Assembly (NCBI GenBank): GCA_039621445.1
Contig: CP154955.1
Span: 8,296,241 to 8,360,240, forward strand
Source: Euglena gracilis
Lineage: Eukaryota; Euglenida; Euglenophyceae; Euglenales
Length of the DNA stretch: 64,000 nucleotides
Reading direction: 5' to 3'
The notes under the pieces were generated by a model. It searched no databases. It saw nothing but the letters and a program-made list of their open reading frames with translations, and was not told the DNA's origin. Positions 37,301 to 50,895 of this stretch are shown one piece after another (the first letter of the stretch is position 1; each line of letters opens with the position of its first letter). The position numbers were made by a program, and so were the translations under genes.

Positions 37301-40300
37301 GATTTGCAAACGCCATTTGAAATGTCCCCCCCCCCGTTTTAGTGAATGCCGTCTCGAAAAGGTGAAGGTGCATGAACACAGCCTCATATTCTTGGGTATG
37401 TTCTTCTCTGGAAACCATTTGCTTGCTGTGCTGCATGAAAAGGTGGAAAGAGTGGAAAATGCTCAACCGCAACAAAATTACTGATATCTTGCATTTGGCA
37501 TGAGACATTTTGAGTGCGCACCTGTCCTTTTGTTTTTCTAGTCTTTAGTTTTTTCCCCGCATATCCCCAAATGAACAGGCTGGGGGCTGGGACGTGCGCA
37601 TGATCGTCTGTTGGAACGGGCAGCCAATCGCAGGGGGAGGTGAGGGCCCCGTCCCAGAATCCCGCCCCCTCCCTCGCACACTGTCGCAGGGTACGTGCTG
37701 CCGTCGGCCATGCTGCTCCACATCGCCCACGAGCTGCCCACCACCGCCCCGGCTTCTTGTCAGGGCAGGCCACTCCCCGCCGGAGGGGAGGGTCAGGCCG
37801 AGTTCAGGATTTGCAGTACCCTGGGGGGGGGGGCAGGGTATTAAGTGAGTGTTGTACCAACAGGGGGGGTTGACCACCCCAGGGGGGTCCGGGACCCCCA
37901 TGGAACCAAAAAAAATTCCCCTGCGTTTTGCAGCAGGGGAGTTTCTATTTTTGGCCTTTTGTTGAGAAAAAAAAGTGCCCAAAATGCAGCTTTTGGTTTT
38001 TTTCCAACCCGCGAATTTTTTTTGGAGTTTTGTGCCGTTTTTTTTTTTAACACACCCCTCCTGCATTGTCAAGTGAGGCTTCTGCTTTAGCAAAAGTCTT
38101 CACGCAGTTTGGCTAAATTTGGCCAGTGGAAGTTCTAGCAGACCCCCCCATGGGGGGGGTACAATTGGTTCCCCTGACTGAAAAAAAAATTGTGTGGCCC
38201 CTTGTAGCAATGCAGAAATGGGGCAGAAATAGACTTAATATGTTTTATGCTCCATTAACCTTTAAAAATACCAAAATCACAAAACCTGCCCAAAATCGAC
38301 ATTCTGGCAGGTTTTTCAAAAAAAATACAGCCGGCCACTGAAAAAAAAATTCCATAAGCTCGGGCTGATAGCATCCACGCTCTTGGGGTCAATTGGAAAT
38401 CAGACTGGCCGATTTTCGACAAGATGCAGTCAGACCCCCCCCCTCTCCCCCCCAGCAGAGCACAAAGTGAGGGTGGAGTGGTGGGTCTGATCCAGGCTTT
38501 TGCGTAAAGACTTGGGGGGGGATTTGTAGACACTGGAAAAGGGGACTAGCTAGATCCTCCCTACCCCCCCCCCCCGGGGGTCGGAGGTCCCCTGATTGGA
38601 AAAACATTCCTCCAGCGCTGTGTGCCGAGGTGGAAATGAGGGTTTTAATGGGGTTTTTGGGTGAATTTTGTTGCAAAAAAGCCCAAAAAGTGTCAAAATT
38701 GGACGTTTTTGGCCAGTTTTGGGGTCCCAAAATTTTCGGCGCTTCGCGGCGGTCACTGGAAAATTTTTTCCACTAACTGGGCAGGTCAAAAGCAGAAGCC
38801 CGCTCCCGCCCCAAAGCTGTTCGCGTGCTGCAACCCGGTGCCGGCCCTGCTGCGCCGCGACGCCCGAACGGTGCTGGATCTGGTCCAGCGGGCCGCGCAG
38901 AACCCCGGCGTGGGGGCATCCCACTGGGCTCGGCTCACTCCTGCCCACCCCAACCAGATCTTATGTATGTGTATGCAATGTATATATTCATATGTACATG
39001 TAAGAATTCTTTTTGGCTTGCCTTCTGCGGTCAAAATGAGTGAGTCGAAAATTTGACTGACGCCAGTTTGGTTTAAAGTTTTGCTTTTGTTTGCACATTT
39101 TCTGTTTTTTTTGCATTTTGGATTTTTTGTATCCACTTCAACCGTCAGGCACGTTTCCTGGGTTAGCGGGCTTTTTCGCAGCCTATTCTTTATTTTCCAC
39201 TTTGGTTTTTGCCCGAAGCCCTATGGGTCGACCCTCCCATTTCCCCAAAACTTAGCCAATTTTTTTTGGGTAATTTTTTTTTCTTTCTGCGCCTTCAGCT
39301 CGGAGGGAACTTTCCCTGGCAACGTGCTGTGCTGGGTGGGATGGGTCGACCAACCTTCCCGTCCAGTCCCACCAAAGACGCCGGAAGCCCAGAAAAGGGC
39401 CGCGTTGACCCCAGGTTTTCGGGCCCCCAGGCAGGCAGGCACGACCTCTGTGGGGTGGGTAGTACCTGCCTGGGCAGGCACTGCAGAGCTCAATTTTTAC
39501 GATTTTCTCTCTCTCAGATTTTGAACATTTTTGCGCATTTTTTTCTTCCAAAAATGCACATTTTTCCAAAATGTCCATTTTTTGCGCGTTTGTTGCGCTT
39601 TTTTTTTTGGAAGACAGGCCAGCGCATTCCCCCTCCAGGGCGTAGCCTAAGGGAATTTGACCACACCTCCCCAGGGGTCCAGCCAGCCAGCAGCCTTCTT
39701 CCAGCCAGCAGCCTGTTTCCAGCCCGGGACCTCCCTCCCCCTTCTGAATGAGATTTATTTATGGACTATAACGGATTTTTCGCTTTCGGGGGTTCCAAAA
39801 TGGGCAAAAATGGGTCGAAAATAGGTCAAAATGGGTCAGATTTGGGCTGCCCAAAATTTGGGGTCGAAAAATCGATTTTTTGCATAATTGGCAGTTTTTT
39901 TTTGGACATTTTTTGCAGTTTCGATTTTTTTTTTGGGTACCCGGTTCGACCTGGGGTCGTGCCCAGCTCCAGCCGGGACCCCCAGGGGGAGGGTCAGCCA
40001 GCAGCCAATTTCCCAGCCAGCCCTAATCCTCCAGCCTCTGAGCGGGCAAGGACAGCCACCGGTTCCCACCGGATCCCACCGCATCCCACTGCATCCCACC
40101 GCAACCCATTGGATATTTTTTTTTATACAAAGATTTTCCTTCTGGATTTATGGCCCCAAATCTCCCCCCATGTCCCCCGCGTCCCGGATCTTGGCCGGAC
40201 ACATTTTTTGGTTCTTCTGTCAAAGGAAGAACACATCCAATTTTTGGTGACGTTAGTGAAGGACACTTAACCCCCCCCCCCCCCCGCGTCCCCCCCCCCT

Positions 40301-43300
40301 GGGTCCCGATCCACCCCCAAAGTCTCATGCTCAAAGAGGGATGTACAACTAAACAGAGCCAAAAGGTGTCTCGTGTGGGACAAAAAAAGGGCCAAGACCC
40401 TGACCAGACTTTCATTTAGTGAGCCGCAGAATTTTTTTTCTACGCTGCGTGCGCCGCGGCATCGGAAATTTTGTGACCGCGTGCGCCGCGGAACATTTTT
40501 TTTTCTGTGCGCCGCGTGCGCTGCGGCAGCGCCATTGGTGTGCCGCGGGTGCGTTGTTGGTGCGCTGCGGCAGCGTTTCAGGTGTGCCGCGAGTGTGCCG
40601 CGGCAATAATTCGATTGTGCACCGCGTGCACCGCGGAAAAGGAATTTTTGTGCCGCAGCAAACTTCGCTGCGGCGCACTTAATGATAGTCTGACCCTGAC
40701 CCCGGGGGGGGCATTGTGCTGTATGATGCAAAAAGAATATCCAGTCTGAACCACCTTGTTGCATGTATTTTTTCCCGGTCCCCCTCCCAAGACAATTCAC
40801 CAGAACCAAGCAAATTAAGCACTGACCGACCCCCCCCCCCTGGGGGTGGGTGACTGGTTTTTTCAGAGCGATTGACTGGTTTTTGGCCCGGACCCCCTCC
40901 CCCCCCCCCCGGGGGGGGTCGGCCAGGAGTGGGCCAAAGTGGCTTGTTGCTTGAGTGACCACGGCGCCGAAGGCGCCAGAATTTTTTTTAGCCTAAAATG
41001 GCCTAAAGTGACTGGAAAGTCGCCTTTTTTCTGAGTGGCAGCCCCCCCCCCTGGGGGGGTAGTGACTGGCTGGTTTTTTTGAAAATGAGTGACTGACTGG
41101 TTTTTAAAAAAGTGGAGTGACCCCCTCCCCCCTCCCCCGGGGGGTCGGTAAAAAATTGTATGTCCGGAACCTCACCGGATCCCACCGCATCCCACTGGAT
41201 CCCACTGGAGACCAAAAATCGGGGATGACTGTCCTTGCCTGCCTCTGAGCTGGACCCCCCCCCCTTGGGGAGGTTATTAATAAAACGCCCTGCCCCCCTC
41301 CGGCTCAAATTCCGCACGGTAGTGAGGCATCCAGGGGCCAACCCCTACCACACCGATGCCTCCACGGCCTGCCACCCCGGCACGGCCGCCCCCGCCGGCC
41401 GCTGCCGCTGCCGCCGCCAGCAGCTCCCCTTGCCCCTCCCCCGTCCCGTGCGACGGCTTCGCACCCCCCACCAGCCCGGACGGCAACCATTTGCCCAGGC
41501 TTTGACGTTGGCTGAAACACACAGCACCTCACAACTCACCACTCTTTTCCAATCCCCAGCCTAGTATGCCTGTATCTTGTTTCATCTTCTTGACCTGTTT
41601 GGCTGAGGCGAAGGGGCTGCAGACCAACAGGGGGGGTAACTCGGGACCCCCAAAACGTTAACTTCCGGCACTTCACAGCAAAATTTTCAACCGACTGAAA
41701 TCGCCCAGGGGTTCGGAGGGCTCGGAGTGCGTGGGCAGGCCAGCACAGTGTTGGGCAGGATTCAATATTAGGACAGGTTTGGCCCCTCCCCCCGGGCCTA
41801 AAAAGTGGCACAACCAAATCAACGGCTCGGTGCGAAGCGCCGTGCCAAAAAAAATGCCCCAAAATCAACCCAAAATTCGATTTCTGGGCATTTTGGCAAA
41901 AAAATGCCAATATTGCCATCCTGACTCACCATGGATCTGTCATGGATCACCAATCCATGGCAGTGGCCCCGGAAGCCTGCCCCTGCAGCCTCCCCCGAAT
42001 TTGACCACCCCCAGCCCGGTCCTCAACACGGACCAACTGTACCAGGTGGCCATATATGTCACCGCCAGGCCTTTTTTAAAAAGAAATGCGAAACATTCAA
42101 CCTTTTTAAAGGTTTTTTAAGGTTTTCTAAGGTATTTTAATTTTTTTTAAGAATTTTTAAATGTCTATTTTCCAAAGGAGGTCAAAGAGCCATCTGGGCA
42201 TGGACAACGTTTGACCAGGTTTTTAAATTGTCAAGTCAAAAGACAAGACGCTTTTGATTTTTGGATGGATAGACAATGTTGCAGTGATGCTGATCCTTGC
42301 TAATGAAATGTGGCACTGGACCACGCATTCTAAACCTTCAATTCAATCTCAAAAAAAATATTGCTTTGTTAAAATGCACAGGGGTCCATCCCTCAGGTGA
42401 AAACTACGAAACATACTGTCAGAAACAGGGAATTTCTTAAGGACCCAAGGGGATCCAGCGGGTCCAGCTGGAAAAAGGGGTTGGCTGGGCCCTGACTGGC
42501 CCTCCCAGTTGCCAGGTTGGACCCTGTTGGACCCTGAAAACAGGAGCAAAGGAAGAAAAGCAAAATCTCATTTGATCTGAGCAAATTTTTTGATTTGAGC
42601 AAATTTTTTGAGCAAAGAAGAAGTCGTAAAATCTTGGTAAAAAACAAGCCAACTCTGGGGGGGGGGAGATTTCTGGCAAGGGGGGGGAGCACCCAGCATA
42701 TTTTTTCCATTTTTGTTCTTTTTTGCACATTGTTCGAGTTTTCCAAAAATTGTGGTGTGTTCCCCCCCCCAGCCATTGGTTTCTGGATGTGAAGCCCGAG
42801 CTGTGATGATTACCACTGCTGGGAAGGATGTTGTTGGCAAAAGCAAAGGAGATGGGATGGAAAAAATGTTTATTGCGGCCTGGGACCCCGGGGGGGGGGG
42901 GCGGCCGCAGACACACCCGAGTTCAAAAGAACCTGTTTGGGTCGTTCGGGGTGGGGAGGGGTGGCACTGGCAGATGGAAAAAAAATACTTAAATGAAGTA
43001 CTTGAAAATAAAATAATAATTTAATAAATTAAATTGCTACAAATCACCAATGGAGAAGGAAATGGTAGAAAACCAGAAAACATAATATAATATATAATTA
43101 ATACATAAAAAAATATAAAAAAGAGAAATGCATAATGGGAATAGAAATAAAGCACTGATGGCAGCAGGGAGAATACATGAGTTAACTACAAGCCAATTAC
43201 TGACATATCAAAAAAAGAACTCAAAATTGGGGGATGGATATGACAAAATGAAGGCAACCAACAAGTAAATGTCTTTTTTTCGGGGAGGGGGGAAACGGGC

Positions 43301-45261
43301 AGGTCCCTCAAATTTAGGATTAAAAATGCACAAAGCGAATTTTTTTTGGTTAATGCCTTCAGACGGCCCGACTGGGGGGGGGTCCCGCACCAGGTACTGG
43401 GGGGGGGGGAATGTGTTTCGCATTTTTTGAATTCTTGCGATTTTTTTTTCGATTTTTCCAAAACTGTAGAAATTTTTTTGCTCATTTTTTCGCATTTTTG
43501 CGCATTTTTCGATTTTTGATAATTTTTTTTCGGCGCATTTTTAGCTTTTCTTGCTTTTTGGCACATTTTTTTGTGATTTTCACAATTTTTCGCTTTTTTT
43601 TGACCATTGTTTGCAAATCTTTCAATTTTTTGAATTTTTTGAATTTTTTGAATTTTTTTAAACTGACATTTTCTTCATAATTCCATACAATTATTGTAAA
43701 TTTCGTGCCATTTTTGCATGTTTTTGGTCAATTTTGCATTTTCATGATTCTTTGGCCATTTTCTGTGAGCATTTTCGCGCATTTTCTCCAAAAAAAATGC
43801 GCATTTTTGCGCATTTTTATGTGTTGTTGCACATTTTTGCGCGTTTTTGCGCATTTTTTGCGCTTTTTGTTGAAGCCGCCCCCCCCCCCCCCGGGTCTTG
43901 TGAAGAAGCCCAGACCCAAATGCATCCCCGGTCCCCCGCCGCCCCTCCCGCCGCCAGGTGGCCGGGTGGGTGGAGCAGCCCGGCGGGGACGTCACCGCCC
44001 CGCCCTCCGCCCCGCGCGCCGACCCCAAACCCAAGGCCACCGCCACCGTCGCCATCCGCGCGTCCGACGACCTGCACGCCCGCCCAGGCGAGTGCCCCAT
44101 CTGGGGTCTCCCGCTGTACTGGGTGCCAAAGGGTCGGCCGGGGGGGGGGTCCGGCCAGCCTGCAGCCTGTTTCCAGCCTTGAACCCCCCCCACCCTAATC
44201 AACAGTTTTTCAATTGCTCCCCAGCTGCCCGAAGACGGCTGGGTGGTGACTTAATTTTTCACCACCCACCGCAATTTCTGGGGTGTCAAAATGATTTTTT
44301 TGTTTAAGTTGTTTTTTGGGGTGGTTTGCATATTGCAGAATTTTGGGTGCGGTTCGAACCTGATCCAGGTCATTTCTTGCTGGGGCCCCAGAGAGCCGCT
44401 TTTTTCCAAATAGCCTAAATTTTCATGCCTGTTTGCTGACCTTTTCATTCCCCCTTCCTTCCCCCCAGGTCCTGAGGCCAGAGTGTGCTGAGTTCACACC
44501 ATCTGTCTTCTGTCCATCCATTTTCCTCTCCTTTTTAATGTTCGTGAACCCATGTGTGTATTCAGATAATTCCCTGGGTTGTGCTATGGGTCATATTTGT
44601 TCCTTGTTGTCCTATTCGTGTCATGCCGTGATGCCCATTATATATTTGTGTGAAAGGATGATATACCTGTTCCTAACCTATATGGCATTATGTATTACAC
44701 TGACTTTACACTCATCTTTATGGATATGGCATACATACATTCATTCACACATGTGTATGAATGTTGAAAGTGCTATGTGTTCAAATATGCTTGTTGAATA
44801 TTTGCAAATACATTGTATATAACGTGTGCATTAAATGCAGTGTATCAAAGATAATGCCAAATATGTACGGAATTTGTCATGAAGTGTCTGAGCCAAACGT
44901 TGAATATATGTTTTTTTACAGGCACCATAGGAAGCCGAGCTTTGCTGCCCAGCGAGGGTTGGGTCTCATCTGCGTTGATGCCTGCACTCGCTTGGCTGCA
45001 GGGGGCTGCGGGGCAGGACCGGGGCCAGTACGTTCCCAAGGCCTCCGTCTCCCAGGCAGAGGAGGGGGGCAGCGTGCTGTATTCCGCCCTGCGTGGGGCC
45101 GCCCTGGATCTCCGTGTCCGCGTGTGCGTGCACGCGTGCGTGCGTCCATGCTTGCGTGCCTGCATGCGTGCGTGCATGCGTGCATGCGTGCGTGCGCGCG
45201 TGCGTGCGTGCGTGCGTGCATGCGTGCGTGCGTGCGTGCATGCGTGCGTGCGTGCGTTGCG

Positions 45262-45343
<82 letters not shown>

Positions 45344-48300
45344 ACGTGCATGCGTGTGTGCGTGCGCGCGTGCGTGCGTGCATGTGTGTTTATGTATTTG
45401 CTAGAGGAAGTTAGTAGAAGTGTGCGGCTTCTGTTTGTGTGTTCAACCCCTGGAAGCCCTTGTGTGAAACCCTTAAACACATGATGTCCCCACTCCCCTG
45501 CGTGTCATCTGAGCGTTCTAAATAATGTATTATATATTGTTTTTGCCACGTTCTTTTGGCCTTTCCTCCCACCGACGTTTTTGGTGCCTGTTCACACCTC
45601 CACTCTCCTCTTTTCACGGAATGACGACTGGTCGCTGCCATCCGTCCCCAGCCCCGGCCTCGGCCACCAGCACGCCACAACCGAAGTTTGACTTCTCAAA
45701 GCTGTTTGCGAACGTGTCAGGTGTCCTTGCCCGCTATTTGATGGAATACCTTTCCAAACCCTTTTCTTATATGTATGTATTATATGTTATATATTATATA
45801 TTATATATTATATATTACATAATACATATAATATATAACACATACAATATATAATATAATATATATAATAATTATTCTATGTATTCATGTATATTTTGTT
45901 TCATAATAATTTCTGTAACTGGTGTGAACGTGGGAGGAACATACCTTCCTCCTGCCCCGAGGTTGTCTGTTGTTTTGAAAGGACAGGATCCTCGGCTCCT
46001 CAGCATGACTGACGTGAGTGTGCCACGCTGAACTGGAATCCCTGAAGCCCCGTTGGTGGTGGATGGGGGGTTGAGGACCCTCCCACCAGCCCCACCCCTT
46101 CCCAACTTCCCAGGGACACTGGAAAGATTGGAATTATTATTAAGATTGGAATTATTATTAATATTGGAATTATTATTAAGATTGGAATTATTATTAAGAT
46201 TGGAAATATTATTAAGATTGGAATTATTATTAAGATTGGAAATATTATTAAGATCGGAATTATTATTAAGATTGGAATTATTATTAAGATTGGATATATT
46301 ATTAAGATTGGAATTATTATTAAGATTGGAATTATTATTAAGATTGGAATTATTATTAAGATTGGAATTATTATTAAGATTGGAATTATTATTAAGATTG
46401 GAAATATTAGTGCCCCTCTCCCCCACCAGGCCTTCCCTGACAGCCCTAGCCAGTCCACGGCTGTCCTGGACAGTGCAGGACAGTCCTGGACAGTCCTGGA
46501 CTGTCCTCAGGGCTCAGGAGCGGGTCGCCCTGGCTCTGCACCGTTCCAGCCTCTCGGCCACGGACGCCCCCCTTTTGCACCAGGGGGGGAACACAGATGT
46601 TTTTTTTGCTTATTTTGTGTTTTACGACTTTCTCAAAATTTGCGGTTTTTTCCCCGTGTGTGTTTTTTTTTGCGTTTTACGATTTTGGCGAAATTTGCTT
46701 TCTTTTTTTGTGTGTGTTTTTTTGTGTCGCATTTTCTCAGGGTCCACGTTGTGCCCCCCCCCCCCTCGCACAGGAGGCAACGCGGCGGCCCGCGTCAACG
46801 CCTCCTTCTTCTCCAACTCCCCCTCCCCTCCGTCGGACACGCTGGCCTCCCGCGCAGAGCCCTGCTGGCCGGCTGGCGCAGTCCAGCGGCACACACACGA
46901 CAACCGAAGCAAAGGGCAGAAGCACTTCGATCTTTCTCCCATTATTTTTATTCGCTGTCGCGGCGGAAGTGCCTTGTGCACGTCTGCCTTCCCTTTTGCC
47001 TGCCTGTCGGGCAAATATCATTTTTTTCCACGCTGACTTCGATGGCGTTTGAGGGGTGATTGACGGTAGGCCGCCCGGGGGAATCCAACAAAAGAAACAG
47101 AAAACCACACTTACAAAAGCAAAACATATTTTTTATCATATTATTGTATTATATTCATTTATCACATGTATTTATATGGTCATTTTATTTATTATGTTAT
47201 ATTATGTTATAGTATTGTATTTTATTCTATTTACACATTCTTTCGCGTCACCGTGTCACCGCCCTATTCCAAAGCCAGACGCGAACGGATGGGTGGCGGC
47301 GCTCCGGTCCACCGCCGCCCAGAACCGGGCCACCCGGGCGGGGCCCTGCCCGCTGGCTGTTCCAGGAGTCCCCCGCTGGGCCGGCCGCGATGGAGACGGA
47401 CGCCACGGCCACGCCCCCCCAGGCCGACCCCCGCCCCAAGGAGAAGGAGAAGGAAGGCCGGGCGGCGGTCTCAGGCTGGAGGGCTGGTGTGTGGATGGGA
47501 GCCACCCCGGCTGTCTTGGGCTTCTTCATCCCCTTAATTTTTGCATGCCACACGTTGTTTATGTCTTTTTAAATGTGTTTCAAGGTTTTAATGGTAATTT
47601 AATGCGTGTTCAATGGTTTGTTTCATTCATTTTAATTATGTCCATTTTATTTTGTACGCTGATTGGATGATACCCTGTTTCAGAAAAGCCCAGACACAAG
47701 TCATTTGCTTGTGACCCCCATCCAAATGGACGCACGGATGCGCTTTTAACGTACCTGGCCTCCACTTCTATGTGAACCCCACCTGTGTGATTTTCGTTGA
47801 TTTTCTTCAGAAATCCTACCAAAATGTGGGGTGCACGTGTAGTGGACTCCCCCATTTGGCGGTGGGGGTTGCAATTTTATTTGGGTAACGGTGCTGCATT
47901 TCTTGTAAGGGGGGGTTATGCGAGCGAACCTTTGAAATACTTGAAATTATTATGGTCATCATGAGACCAACAGTTTACAACAGTTAACAACAGGTAAGCA
48001 GTATTATTATACATTTTTAGTATTATCATCATTTAAACAACACAACAGGTAAGCAGTATTATTATACATTTTTAGTATTATCATTATTTATATTGTATAT
48101 AATTATTATATAATGTATTGTATATATTATATATTATTATATATGTATTGTATATTATTATATAAAAATATATGATTATATGTCATATATATTATCATTG
48201 TATTTTTTATATTATTAAGAATTACAATTGGAAATTGTTATGGTTAACAAGGGGCAAGGCCAAACCCAGTCCCCAGATTTCCCCGGAAATCTCCCATTTT

Positions 48301-50835
48301 CTGGACCGTCACCTGCCCCCACCCCGCCGGAGGAGCGGGTGCCGCGGTCTCTGCACGAGATCTACCACCTGTCGAAGCAGAACCGGAAGCGCAACAAGGA
48401 CAAGAAGCGACTGAAGGAGGACAACGTCCCAGACCCGTCCCCAGCGTTTGCCCCCACAAATACCACGCAGGAGGACGGTGATGAGGTGTGCGTCGGGCTG
48501 GAGATGGCATGTGCATGTCCGTGTGCGTGTGGGTGTGTGAGTGTATGTTTGTGTTTGTGTGTGTAATGTGTGTAGTGTGTGGATTATCAGAGGCTTTTGA
48601 GGACCCCCCCCAAAAGGGTGAGTAATGTGCATGGGCACGTTGCCGCCCACCTGCAGTCTGGGCAAAAACGACGGTTAACAAAAATATCGGGAAAAATGAT
48701 GGGGAAAAATGGTGTTTTCCCATCCTTTTTGTCCCGACTGTGCTCAACTGGTTTTTGTGCCCGTCCCCCAGATGGACACGGAGGAGCCTGCCGGGCGGCC
48801 GATGAAGGATGCGGTCGAGCACCCATGAAATGACTGAATGTGACTCGGCGTAACTGGACGAGACTCAGAGCATGACTGGGCGTGACTGGGCGTGATCTAA
48901 CCATGACTGGGCGTGACTGGGCGTTACTCAAGCGTGACTGGGTGTGACCTGAGCGTGACTGGGCGTGACTGGGCGTGACTGGGACTGGGGTTCTGGATGG
49001 CTATGCGTGCTCGGACGCGGTGGAGTTCATGCGGGACATCGGGTGGGTCACCGACCCCGACGCCGTCGCGCAGTGGATGGACGCCCACGGCCCGGAGGGC
49101 GGCGCCAGCAGCGCTGGCAGTGGCAAGGCGGAGCCCCGGGCCAACCCCCCGCCGGGACCTTTGCCCCCCTGCCGGATATCCATACATGGTATCCGCCGCG
49201 TTATTTTCTCGTAATTTTACATATATGCTACATATATTAGGCGGCCAAACTCGCATTTAAGCTTTTTTTGGTTGATTTGCGCATTTGCGCAAATCAACCT
49301 TTTTTTTTGATTTTGGCGCCGGCGTTGCAAGGGGTGAGGGTGAGAGGCGACAGGTGGACGACAAATCCGGCCGAAAGGACGTGAACGTACTTCACTGCCC
49401 AGAGCCTTTTGAAACAACAATAACTGGAAGAGCTTACGACACAGCCTTGCTTTGAAAACAGATAAAAATGCACTGAAAAAACATATGTATCACTGTCAGG
49501 TCGGAATAAAAAAAAAGTGGTCGGTTTGCGCAAATGCGCACGTGGTCGGCGTTAACACCTAACACGTGCGTTAAGATGGACGTCGTCGGAGTCCAAAATG
49601 GGCACACTATGACGACGTGCGCATTTGCACACACCGACCACGATTGTAAATTTTCGGACAGAACACGTCAAACACGACCCCAAACACCACCTGCAATGGC
49701 TCCTTCGGTGTGCAGCTAACTGAGCTGCCGAACACTCTCCTCAACCGTGAGGCTTTTTTAGGGTCGATTCTGGCCCAGTGACAGGTCCAGGTCCATTTGG
49801 AGACTGTAGACCTCTAGTGGGTGGCCCGCCGCTAGCACGTCCTGGCACACGTGCAACGGCGCCGCTTAGGCAAGGGGTGGCCCTCGAAAACCCCCGCCAC
49901 TTGCCCCCTGGCTTGCGTTTTGCTGCGCCAGTCGCATCAGGTGATGATAGAGGGTCGCATTTAAGCATCCACATATTTGCGCACACCAACCACATGTGTA
50001 TTTTGTGTAAGTGGTTGGTGTGTGCATCGACCATGAACAAATGGCACAAATGGTCGATGTGCGCAAATGCGCACACCAACCACTTACACAAAATACATGT
50101 GTGGTTGGTGTGCGCATTTGCGCACATCGATCCTCATTTCATAAATCTGCGTCATGTGAGTATTCCATCGCTAGACACACACACACACATTTTGATCCGT
50201 CTGATAGCTGCAGAGTTCTGACGTTTTTATGCCACAATTGTCGCCTAATTTACCGTCACATCACGTTGTCGAAATGGTGGAGAGTTGGTCCCTCCGAACA
50301 GGTTGGCAATAACCGGCAGTTACAGGCAGCACGTACACACCAAAACTCATCGTTGTAACAGCCATGGTGTAGTGTCCACCTGTTTCACAGACGACAACAC
50401 CAATCTGTCGCTCCAGGCGAGTCAGAAAGCTATGTTAGGATCATGGTTTGAAACCTTAGTGTTTCCTAACCTGTATCGTGAGGTGTGAATATTATACATT
50501 GCTGTTTCACCAGGTGCATTTGGAGATTCAATAATTTTTGTAAAAAATGTCGATGTGCGCAATTGCGCACATAGACAAAGAAATAACCCTGAAGTGCGAG
50601 TTTGGCCGCCTAAGATATATTATATATTATATATTATACGTTATATATTATATATTATATATATTATATATTTTTATATTATATATTATATGTTATATAT
50701 TATATATTGTATATTATATGTTATATATTATATATTATATATTATATATATATTATATATTATATATTATATATTCTATATTCTATATTCTATATTCTAT
50801 ATTCTTATATTTTTAATATATATTATATAATATGA

Positions 50836-50895
<60 letters not shown>

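Larger units (their letters stand above)
40035..41249. mobile_element. hAT-like element family J nested in family B
   Basis: Element 40043-41241 (1199 bp): ends CGGGCAAGGACAG and CTGTCCTTGCCTG (12 of 13 inverted match). Perfect 8-bp duplications CCTCTGAG lie at 40035-40042 and 41242-41249; the unoccupied CCAGCCTCTGAGCTGGACC is visible in family B copy 1 near 1081. Subterminal repeats are GGATCCCACCGCATCCCACTG. Elements K and A are inserted inside it. Confidence 0.88.
39628..41300. mobile_element. hAT-like element family B, copy 3, carrying three further insertions
   Basis: Outer element 39636-41292: begins CAGGGCGTAGCCTAAGG, ends TAATAAAACGCCCTG; flanks TCCCCCTC and CCCCCCTC (7 of 8). Its sequence is split after CCAGCCTCTGAG at 40042 and resumes with CCTCTGAGCTGGACCCCCC at 41242. 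It lies in an Rrp6 intron between exons about 38909 and 41330. Confidence 0.8.

Noticed and set aside
44925-45117. Possible Rrp6 exon before the GTGC microsatellite
   Set aside because: GC-rich with a good acceptor, but no frame resembles the family and none fits the neighbouring exon phases clearly.
49741-50127. Open frames rich in [12 protein letters not shown] residues near 50 kb
   Set aside because: They translate the palindromic GTGCGCATTTGCGCAC repeats of the TA-flanked element; no transposase motif.
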